NCBI GenBank assembly: GCA_012838715.1
Contig: DUOR01000270.1
Location: 1 to 5,557 of the forward strand
DNA length: 5,557 bases
Direction of reading: 5' to 3'
Source: Actinomycetales bacterium
GTDB lineage: Bacteria > Actinomycetota > Actinomycetes > Mycobacteriales > Mycobacteriaceae
The translations under genes and the position numbers were made by a program. A model generated the notes under the pieces. That model ran no database searches. It was not told where the DNA came from and worked only from the letters and a program-made list of their open reading frames with translations. Numbering within the stretch: position 1 is the first letter of the stretch; every line of letters begins with the position of its first letter. Of this stretch, positions 1 through 4,302 are shown one piece after another.

Positions 1-860
1 AGCTCAGGGACCGGCTGCAGACGCAGAAGACGTGGCTGGACAAGGGCACCCGCAACGCCATGCGCGCGCACGGCGGGAAGAACCCGGAGAAGGACAAGCA
101 CATCCGGCACCGGGCGGGGCAGCGGTCCGAAAAACGGGCGGGCAAGATTGCGCAGACCGAGCGCGCCATCGAGCGGATGGACGTCGTGGCGGAACCGCGG
201 AAGGAATGGGAGCTGCGCATGAGCATCGCCGCCGCGCCGCGCTCCGGAACCGTGGTGGCCACGCTGCGCGACGCGATGGTGGAGCATCCGGGCTTCACCT
301 TCGGGCCGGTGTCGCTGCAGGTAAACCAAGGGGAGCGAGTGCTCATCGAGGGGCCCAACGGCGCCGGGAAGTCGACGCTGCTGGCGCTGCTCACCGGGGA
401 GCGAGCGCCCGACGCCGGCGACGCGGCGGTGGGCTCCGGGGTGCTGCTCGGGCGGGTGGATCAGGCGCGGGCGCTTTTCGACGGGCCGGACCGGCTCCTC
501 GACCGCTTCGCGGCGCACCTGCCCGACTGGACCGGGGCGGACTGCCGGACCCTGCTGGCGAAGTTCGGGCTCGGCGGCGACCACGTCACCCGCGGCTGCG
601 CCGGACTGTCGCCCGGCGAACGCACCCGGGCGGCGCTGGCGCTGCTGCAGGCCCGCGGCGTGAACACGCTGGTGCTCGACGAACCGACGAACCACCTCGA
701 CCTGCCCGCCATCGAGCAGCTCGAACAGGCGCTGGAGAGCTTCGACGGCACCGTGCTGCTGATCACCCACGACCGCCGGATGCGCGACGCCTTCCGCGCC
801 ACCCGCGCGCTCACCGTCGACGCGGGGCGCGTGGTCCGGGACGGGCACCCGGACGGCTAA
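1..860 (+). CDS. ABC-F family ATPase, C-terminal part (5' end outside window)
   Basis: The frame is open from the left edge (first full codon at 3) to TAA at 858-860, giving 285 visible residues. Residues about 5-75 are a basic, charged helical stretch typical of the linker between the two ABC domains of ABC-F proteins. The second ABC domain follows, with Walker A GPNGAGKST (about 117-125), signature LSPGE (202-206), Walker B TLVLDEP (222-228), NHLD D-loop (230-233) and the H-switch histidine in THD (256). There are no membrane segments, so this is a cytosolic protein and not a transporter. ABC-F proteins bind the ribosomal E site; some are translation factors and some protect against ribosome-targeting antibiotics. 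The signature has P in place of the usual second G (LSPGE for LSGGE). The subfamily cannot be settled without the N-terminal domain. Its position just before rimM fits a ribosomal role. The family call is firm; the exact role is unknown. Confidence 0.92.
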   Translation, partial: LRDRLQTQKTWLDKGTRNAMRAHGGKNPEKDKHIRHRAGQRSEKRAGKIAQTERAIERMDVVAEPRKEWELRMSIAAAPRSGTVVATLRDAMVEHPGFTFGPVSLQVNQGERVLIEGPNGAGKSTLLALLTGERAPDAGDAAVGSGVLLGRVDQARALFDGPDRLLDRFAAHLPDWTGADCRTLLAKFGLGGDHVTRGCAGLSPGERTRAALALLQARGVNTLVLDEPTNHLDLPAIEQLEQALESFDGTVLLITHDRRMRDAFRATRALTVDAGRVVRDGHPDG

Positions 861-863
861 AGT
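858..863 (+). promoter_or_regulatory. Candidate -10 element (TAAAGT) for leaderless rimM
   Basis: TAAAGT matches the actinobacterial TANNNT -10 pattern. Its last base is 7 nt before the rimM GTG, the spacing seen when transcription starts on the first base of the start codon. The element includes the ABC-F stop codon TAA. There is no convincing Shine-Dalgarno between 861 and 870, which favours leaderless initiation. No clear -35 is seen. This is inference from pattern and spacing only. Confidence 0.4.
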
Positions 864-870
864 CTCAGGC

Positions 871-1449
871 GTGAACAACAAGCAGGGTGAGGGCGACGAA
901 GTCCAGATCGGGCGGGTCATCAAGCCGCACGGGGTCCGCGGGGAAGTGGTGGTCGACGCGACCACCGACGACCCGAAGGGGCGTTTCGCGGTGGGGACCG
1001 GGCTCGTCGGCAAGCAGACCGGCCGCGAACGCGAGCTGACGGTGAAGGCCATGCGCCCGCACCAGGGGCGGCTGCTGGTGACCTTCGACGAGGTGCGCGA
1101 CCGCAACGAGGCCGAGAGCCTGCGCGGCATGCGCTTCTTCGCGCCGCCCGTGTTCGACGACGAGGACGCGTACTACGACCACGAGCTCGTCGGCCTGCGC
1201 GTGCTGAACTGCGGCGACGTCGACGAGGAGACCGCCAACGCCCGCGCCTACGAGGGCGCGCGGCCGGAGCCCGTGGACATCGGCGAGGTGGCCGAGGTGC
1301 TGCGCAACCCGGCGCAGCGGCTGCTGCGGGTCGCGCTCGACGACGGCGGCGACGCGCTCGTGCCCTTCGTCGGGGCGATGGTGCCCATCGTGGATCTGGA
1401 CAACGGGGCGATCGTCATCACCCCGCCCGAGGGGCTGCTGGACCTGTGA
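871..1449 (+). CDS. rimM: Ribosome maturation factor RimM
   Basis: This 192-aa protein helps assemble the head of the 30S subunit, binding ribosomal protein S19 near the 16S rRNA 3' domain. The N-terminal RimM domain begins with the family motif IGRVIKPHGVRGEV (residues 13-26) and runs to about 93. The C-terminal PRC-barrel-like domain starts at YYDHELVGLRV (101-111) and ends with the conserved VPFVGAMVPIVDLD and PPEGLLDL segments (164-192). The GTG at 871 is the start because the next in-frame candidates lie inside the conserved domain. Typical RimM proteins are about 165-180 aa. The extra length comes from a short polar N-terminus (1-10) and an insert at about 112-136 in the second domain. 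The stop overlaps the trmD start by one base, so the two genes are co-translated. The identification is secure. Confidence 0.97.
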   Translation: MNNKQGEGDEVQIGRVIKPHGVRGEVVVDATTDDPKGRFAVGTGLVGKQTGRERELTVKAMRPHQGRLLVTFDEVRDRNEAESLRGMRFFAPPVFDDEDAYYDHELVGLRVLNCGDVDEETANARAYEGARPEPVDIGEVAEVLRNPAQRLLRVALDDGGDALVPFVGAMVPIVDLDNGAIVITPPEGLLDL

Positions 1450-2339
1450 TGCGCCTCGACGTCGTCACCATCTTCCCCGAGTACCTCGACCCGCTGCGCC
1501 ACGCGCTGCTGGGGAAGGCCCTGGAGAAGGGCATCCTCGAGGTCGGCGTGCACGACCTGCGGCAGTGGGCCACCGGCGTGCACCAGGCCGTCGACGATTC
1601 GCCCTACGGCGGCGGCCCCGGCATGGTCATGAAACCCGACGTGTGGGGGCCCGCCCTCGACGACGTCGCCGCCGGCACCGGGCCCGCAGCCCGCGCCGAG
1701 GCCCTCGATTCCGCCATGCCGCACCGCGGGCAGGCCCGCCACGACGAACTGGCCGGGCTGCCGCTGGAGTCCTCCTATGCGGGGGCGGCCGGCGGGGACG
1801 GCGAGGGGGACGGAGAGGGGGACGTCGGAAAGCCCCTGCTGGTCGTGCCCACCCCCGCGGGTGAACCGTTCACGCAGGAGATGGCGCGGCGCTGGTCGCA
1901 CGAGCGGCACATCGTGTTCGCGTGCGGCCGCTACGAGGGCATCGACCAGCGGGTCGTGGAGGACGCGGGCAACCGCTACCGCGTGGAGGAGGTCTCCATC
2001 GGCGACTACGTGCTCATCGGCGGCGAGGTGGCGGTGCTGGTGATGGCCGAGGCCGTCGTCCGGCTCGTGCCCGGCGTGCTGGGCAACCGGCGCAGCCACG
2101 AGGAGGACAGCTTCTCCGACGGCCTCCTCGAAGGCCCCGGCTACACCAAGCCCCGCGAGTGGCGCGGCCTGGAGGTGCCGCCGGTGCTGCTGTCCGGCAA
2201 CCACGCGCGCGTGGAGCGGTGGCGGCGCGACCAGTCGCTGTTGCGCACCGCGGCGCGCCGCCCGGAACTGCTTGCCGACGTCGATTTGGACGACCGCGAC
2301 CGGAAGGCGCTCGAACTGGGGCGGAGCCCGGAGGAATAG
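1449..2339 (+). CDS. trmD: tRNA (guanine-N1-)-methyltransferase TrmD
   Basis: TrmD uses S-adenosylmethionine to methylate G37 of tRNAs that have G at position 36, preventing +1 frameshifting. It acts as a cytosolic dimer of the SPOUT (trefoil-knot) family. The family motifs are all present: RLDVVTIFPEYL at the N-terminus, DDSPYGGGPGMVMKPD (49-64), LLVVPTPAG (130-138), CGRYEGIDQR (159-168) and the knot SIGDYVLIGGE (183-193). The equivalents of the catalytic Arg and Asp are R205 (before LVPGVLG) and D220 (in HEEDSF), and the C-terminal domain motif EVPPVLLSGNH (242-252) follows. The ATG at 1449 is preferred; a GTG codon directly before it (1446) is in frame but would add only one residue. The start sits in a TGATG junction with rimM. 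The protein is 296 aa, against roughly 230-255 in most bacteria. The excess is an insert at about 77-128, rich in Ala, Gly and acidic residues. Identity is certain. Confidence 0.98.
   Translation: MRLDVVTIFPEYLDPLRHALLGKALEKGILEVGVHDLRQWATGVHQAVDDSPYGGGPGMVMKPDVWGPALDDVAAGTGPAARAEALDSAMPHRGQARHDELAGLPLESSYAGAAGGDGEGDGEGDVGKPLLVVPTPAGEPFTQEMARRWSHERHIVFACGRYEGIDQRVVEDAGNRYRVEEVSIGDYVLIGGEVAVLVMAEAVVRLVPGVLGNRRSHEEDSFSDGLLEGPGYTKPREWRGLEVPPVLLSGNHARVERWRRDQSLLRTAARRPELLADVDLDDRDRKALELGRSPEE
1794..1823 (+). repeat. Short in-frame tandem repeat in trmD (12-nt unit, 2.5 copies)
   Basis: A 12-nt unit GGGGACGGCGAG is followed by a near copy and then a half copy, encoding GDGEGDGEGD (TrmD residues 116-125). 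The repeat sits inside the family-atypical insert just before the conserved LLVVPTPAG strand. It keeps the reading frame and looks like replication-slippage growth of a flexible acidic loop. Confidence 0.75.
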
Positions 2340-2342
2340 CCC

Positions 2343-2675
2343 CTAGGACGCGGCGCCCGTGTGGAGCGTGAGCAGGAACGTCGACTCCGCGTTGGCGTAG
2401 ACGGAATGGATGACCGTCTCCGGGACGTGGATGAGGCGGCCCGGCGGGAGGGCGTGGTCGCGGCCCTCGACGCGGAAGGTGATGTCGCCGGCGAGGGTCT
2501 GCACCGTAATCGGGTGCGGGGCATGGTGATCGGTGAGGACCTGGCCCTTCGCGAAGGTGAACGCGACGATGGTCGCGCCGTCGGCCGTGATGATGCGCTT
2601 CGCCGCCGGGTAATCGCCCTCCTTCGCGGCCGGGGCGAGGTCGAGGGGATCGAGGATGGTCTCGGGGTGGGGCAT
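2343..2675 (-). CDS. Small single-domain cupin protein
   Basis: This is a 110-aa soluble protein, the usual size for a single-domain cupin. Motif 1 is the GQVLTDHHAPHPITVQTLAG region (44-63), with His50/51/54 and Gln59 as possible metal ligands. Motif 2 is LPPGRLIHVPETVIHSV (76-92), where His90 occupies the usual last ligand position. The canonical Glu of motif 1 appears to be replaced by Gln59, so metal binding is likely but not certain. Cupins of this type can be small-molecule enzymes or sensors; no substrate can be read from the sequence. The ATG at 2673-2675 is fixed by a strong Shine-Dalgarno (2681-2688). The gene is transcribed alone, converges on trmD with a 3-nt gap, and is divergent from the PAP2 operon. 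A candidate DtxR-type box lies between its -10 and its ribosome binding site, so iron control is possible. The fold call is good; the function is unknown. Confidence 0.88.
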   Translation of the reverse strand: MPHPETILDPLDLAPAAKEGDYPAAKRIITADGATIVAFTFAKGQVLTDHHAPHPITVQTLAGDITFRVEGRDHALPPGRLIHVPETVIHSVYANAESTFLLTLHTGAAS

Positions 2676-2680
2676 CGGGG

Positions 2681-2688
2681 CTCCTTCT
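2681..2688 (-). promoter_or_regulatory. Strong ribosome binding site of the cupin gene
   Basis: Read on the minus strand this is AGAAGGAG, followed by 5 nt (CCCCG) and then the ATG. It is one of the best Shine-Dalgarno sequences in the window and decides the cupin start. The transcript must therefore have a 5' leader, unlike the leaderless starts inferred for its neighbours. Confidence 0.8.
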
Positions 2689-2690
2689 AA

Positions 2691-2709
2691 TTAGGTAAGG
2701 CAAAGTCCA
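2691..2709. promoter_or_regulatory. Candidate DtxR/IdeR iron-box
   Basis: TTAGGTAAGGCAAAGTCCA aligned to the DtxR/IdeR consensus TWAGGTWAGSCTWACCTWA matches 14 of 19 positions by hand count. The left half and centre (first 11 bases) match completely; the right half is degenerate. It lies just downstream of the candidate cupin -10 (one base overlap), around the expected transcription start, where a repressor would block initiation. The regulator itself is not in the window. The match is seen directly; binding is inference. Confidence 0.45.
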
Positions 2710-2714
2710 GAATA
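2709..2714 (-). promoter_or_regulatory. Candidate -10 element (TATTCT) of the cupin gene
   Basis: On the minus strand TATTCT fits TANNNT and would start transcription near 2702, leaving a leader of about 27 nt that contains the AGAAGGAG ribosome binding site. At 17-nt spacing the -35 position reads TAGCAC, which is poor. It is the most plausible choice in the 73-nt divergent region but rests on pattern alone. Confidence 0.35.
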
Positions 2715-2735
2715 GGGGCAATCCGGGCGGCGTGC

Positions 2736-2741
2736 TACAAC
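2736..2741 (+). promoter_or_regulatory. Candidate extended -10 (TGCTACAAC) of the 2749-4302 operon
   Basis: TACAAC, preceded by the extended TGC, ends 7 nt before the ATG at 2749. The last base is C and not the favoured T, so the element is imperfect. No Shine-Dalgarno is visible upstream of the ATG (the bases are CCAAACCC), which again points to a leaderless transcript starting on the ATG. No -35 is recognisable, as is common with extended -10 promoters. Confidence 0.35.
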
Positions 2742-2748
2742 CAAACCC

Positions 2749-3180
2749 ATGACGGACTACAAGACCGCGCTGCGCGCGCTGCTCGTCGCCGACCAACTGC
2801 CGGCGCATGCGGGGCGCATCATCACCGGGCTGCGTGAGCTGGGCATCGACGTGCTCGGCTGGCGCGCCGCCGAGAAGTACGGCGGCTGCGAACCGGAGGA
2901 CATGCTCACCGACGAATACCTGTCCCTGCACTCGCGGCCGCCGATCGCGGAATCGCTGCATTCGCTGACCGTGGTGTCGCGGGGGCCGGACGTGCCGGAC
3001 CGCGAGGTCACGGCCGCCGTGGCGGCGGGGCTGGGGGAGACGCCCTGGATGGGCACCACCACCCGCATCGCCGACGGTGACGCCGAGGCGGCGGCGCTCG
3101 GGGACGTCGAGGGCGTGGCCGTGGACATGGACGCCGACGGCCGCGTGTGCGGCATCCGGTTCGCGGGGTCGGGCTCATGA
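2749..3180 (+). CDS. Hypothetical protein, 143 aa, first gene of the PAP2 operon
   Basis: I do not recognise this family. The protein is soluble, with no signal peptide or membrane segment, and acidic overall. The first part (about 1-60) looks largely helical (DYKTALRALLVADQLPAHAG, then ITGLRELGIDVLGWRAAEKYGG). The second part has alternating strands and loops, including ESLHSLTVVSRGP (68-80), TTRIADGD (104-111) and a closing VAVDMDADGRVCGIRF stretch (123-138). It has two cysteines, at 47 and 134. The start at 2749 is the first ATG after the divergent intergenic region. The stop overlaps the PAP2 start by 4 nt (ATGA at 3177-3180), so translation of the two is probably coupled and the protein may work with the phosphatase. 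Base composition and codon use match the neighbours. It is a convincing gene because of position, length and junctions, but no function can be assigned. Confidence 0.85.
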   Translation: MTDYKTALRALLVADQLPAHAGRIITGLRELGIDVLGWRAAEKYGGCEPEDMLTDEYLSLHSRPPIAESLHSLTVVSRGPDVPDREVTAAVAAGLGETPWMGTTTRIADGDAEAAALGDVEGVAVDMDADGRVCGIRFAGSGS

Positions 3181-3842
3181 GGCGCGCGGCGATTGCGCGG
3201 CCGCTGCACGTGGTCGTGTGGGTGGTGGCGCTGGCGGCGCTGGCGTGGTTCGCGTCGACGCCGACGGGCGCCGAGTTCGACCTGCGCTTCGCCCGGTGGA
3301 TCGGCGACCTGCGCATGGAGATCCCGGGCGGTGGCGTCGATTCGCTGCTCATGGGCGTCACCGAGGTGTTCCGGCCGCTGTTCGTGGGGCCCGCGGCACT
3401 GCTGGGCGCGATTCTGCTGTGGCGGCGCCTGCGGGCGATGGCGCTGCTGGTGCCGCTGGCGTTCGGCACGTCGATTGCCATGACCTACGTGATGAAGTGG
3501 CTGCTGGACCGGGAACGGCCCGGCGCCGCGCTGCAACTGTCGGAGCTGCCGGCGCTGCATGACGCGGCATTCCCCTCCGCGCACGTCGCGGGCGTCACCG
3601 GCACCGGCATGGCGGTGCTGCAGGTCGCGCTGCCGATGGTCAGCCGCGCGGTGGCGCAGCTGCTGCGGTGGGCGGTCGTCGCGCTGATTGCGGTGGTCGG
3701 GCTGTCCCGCGTGTGGGTCGGGGCGCACTGGCTCACAGACATCGCGGGCGGCCTGGCGGCAGGCGTCGTCGGCCTCATCATCGCGTTGCTCATCCTGCGT
3801 GCGGGGCCGATCCGGCGGATGGCGGGGGGAGGTTTCCGGTGA
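3177..3842 (+). CDS. PAP2-type integral membrane lipid phosphatase
   Basis: This 221-aa protein carries the phosphatidic acid phosphatase type 2 motifs. Motif 1 is KWLLDRERP (107-115, K-x6-RP). Motif 2 is PSAH (133-136), with the catalytic His136. Motif 3 is SRVWVGAHWLTD (177-188), with Arg178, the nucleophilic His184 and Asp188. Hydrophobic segments at about 11-26, 70-82, 88-106, 138-152, 165-176 and 190-207 give the usual multi-span topology, with the active site expected on the outer face. Family members remove phosphate from undecaprenyl pyrophosphate, phosphatidate, phosphatidylglycerol phosphate or related lipids; the substrate here cannot be told. The ATG at 3177 is chosen because it makes a 4-nt ATGA overlap with the preceding gene and begins just before the first membrane segment; upstream starts such as 3147 would overlap more and add a non-conserved tail. 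The next gene overlaps the stop by 4 nt. Confidence 0.93.
   Translation: MRRAAIARPLHVVVWVVALAALAWFASTPTGAEFDLRFARWIGDLRMEIPGGGVDSLLMGVTEVFRPLFVGPAALLGAILLWRRLRAMALLVPLAFGTSIAMTYVMKWLLDRERPGAALQLSELPALHDAAFPSAHVAGVTGTGMAVLQVALPMVSRAVAQLLRWAVVALIAVVGLSRVWVGAHWLTDIAGGLAAGVVGLIIALLILRAGPIRRMAGGGFR
3827..3832 (+). promoter_or_regulatory. Ribosome binding site supporting the GTG start at 3839
   Basis: GGGAGG lies 6 nt before the GTG at 3839, which is good spacing. It favours this start over the in-frame ATG at 3851. Confidence 0.6.
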
Positions 3843-4132
3843 ACGCGACGATGCCGGTGTGGGGCGCCGTGGCGCTGGCCATCGTGGTGGCGCTGCTGCC
3901 GCAGATCGCGGCCTTCGTCCTGCAGCGTTCCCGGCTCTCGGCGGAGGCGGCGCTGCAGAAGGAACGCATGGCCGCCGACGCCGAGTTCGTCACCGACCAT
4001 GAGCTCGCCCTCATCGACGCGATTCTGTTGTCCGTCATCGGATCGGAACCCCTGGACGGGGACGATTCCGGCTACGCTGGGGAAGACCCGACCGATCGGG
4101 AACGACGAATGCGCGGAGGTGACCCGCAATGA
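3839..4132 (+). CDS. Small single-pass membrane protein, 97 aa
   Basis: I do not recognise this family. One hydrophobic segment at about residues 6-28 (PVWGAVALAIVVALLPQIAAFV) is followed by a charged, probably helical stretch (LQRSRLSAEAALQKERMAADAEF, about 28-50) and then an acidic tail. This looks like an N-terminally anchored protein with a short coiled-coil-like cytoplasmic part. The tail contains HELALIDAILLSVIGSEPLDG (about 54-74). The GTG start at 3839 forms a GTGA overlap with the PAP2 stop and has a good ribosome binding site; ATG at 3851 is the alternative. The stop overlaps the next small gene by 4 nt. The context suggests a partner or regulator of the PAP2 phosphatase, but that is inference from the junctions only. 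Many longer frames overlap this region; this one is preferred because of its junctions and membrane segment. Confidence 0.8.
   Translation: MNATMPVWGAVALAIVVALLPQIAAFVLQRSRLSAEAALQKERMAADAEFVTDHELALIDAILLSVIGSEPLDGDDSGYAGEDPTDRERRMRGGDPQ
4115..4122 (+). promoter_or_regulatory. Near-ideal Shine-Dalgarno of the 57-aa gene
   Basis: GGAGGTGA matches the 16S anti-Shine-Dalgarno over eight bases and is followed by 6 nt before the ATG at 4129. It is the strongest ribosome binding site in the window and the main proof that the short downstream frame is translated. Confidence 0.85.
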
Positions 4133-4302
4133 CCAACTCGGTGGACGCGGCCCCGGTGCCGCGCGAATCGTCCGACATCCCCGACCGCGGGCAGGTTGCC
4201 GCGGCCCGGCTGATCCTCAAGCGCGACGTCGAGGGCAAGGGCAACATCCGCATCACGGATCGCATCCGGCGCTACGCGGCGTACACCGGCTACGACCGGT
4301 AG
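4129..4302 (+). CDS. Small conserved-looking protein, 57 aa, last gene of the PAP2 operon
   Basis: This short frame reads MTNSVDAAPVPRESSDIPDR, then GQVAAARLILKRDVEGKGNI and RITDRIRRYAAYTGYDR, ending at TAG 4300-4302. The N-terminal 20 residues are polar and probably disordered. The rest is basic and could form one or two amphipathic helices ending in an aromatic, Arg-rich tail (YAAYTGYDR). There is no membrane segment. The gene is supported by the GGAGGTGA ribosome binding site 6 nt upstream, the 4-nt ATGA overlap with the preceding gene, and codon use like its neighbours. It resembles no family I can name. The basic surface would suit binding to nucleic acid, acidic protein or phospholipid head groups. 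Its last 13 bp overlap the end of the opposite-strand DUF1648 gene. Confidence 0.78.
   Translation: MTNSVDAAPVPRESSDIPDRGQVAAARLILKRDVEGKGNIRITDRIRRYAAYTGYDR
4285..4300. repeat. Small inverted repeat at the convergent stop codons
   Basis: ACCGG at 4285-4289 and CCGGT at 4296-4300 form a 5-bp stem with a 6-nt loop, spanning the overlap of the two converging genes. There is no T-run on either side, so it is not a standard intrinsic terminator. It may be coincidence, since both arms are coding. Confidence 0.3.

Noticed and set aside
1446..1448. GTG as an alternative trmD start
   Set aside because: It adds a single Met-equivalent before the ATG at 1449. The conserved N-terminus begins MRLDVVTIFP, so ATG is the more natural start.
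1248..2204. A 318-codon open frame on the minus strand
   Set aside because: It runs antisense to the certain genes rimM and trmD and encodes a compositionally odd His/Ala/Gly-rich protein with no motif.
2014..2961. A 315-codon open frame on the minus strand spanning trmD, the cupin gene and the divergent region
   Set aside because: It crosses two well-supported genes and the promoter region, and its sequence is Arg/Pro-rich noise.
2757..3728. A 323-codon open frame on the minus strand opposite the 143-aa and PAP2 genes
   Set aside because: The plus strand has the PAP2 catalytic motifs and coupled junctions; the minus frame is Arg/Gln/His-rich with no recognisable domain.
4073..4078. TACGCT as an internal -10 before the 57-aa gene
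   Set aside because: It fits TANNNT loosely, but there is no -35 and no TG extension, and such hexamers are frequent by chance in coding DNA. The strong ribosome binding site and the overlap already explain expression.
4092..4099. The 8-bp palindrome CCGATCGG in the tail of the 97-aa gene
   Set aside because: It is too short to stand out in GC-rich DNA and has no extension or second copy nearby.
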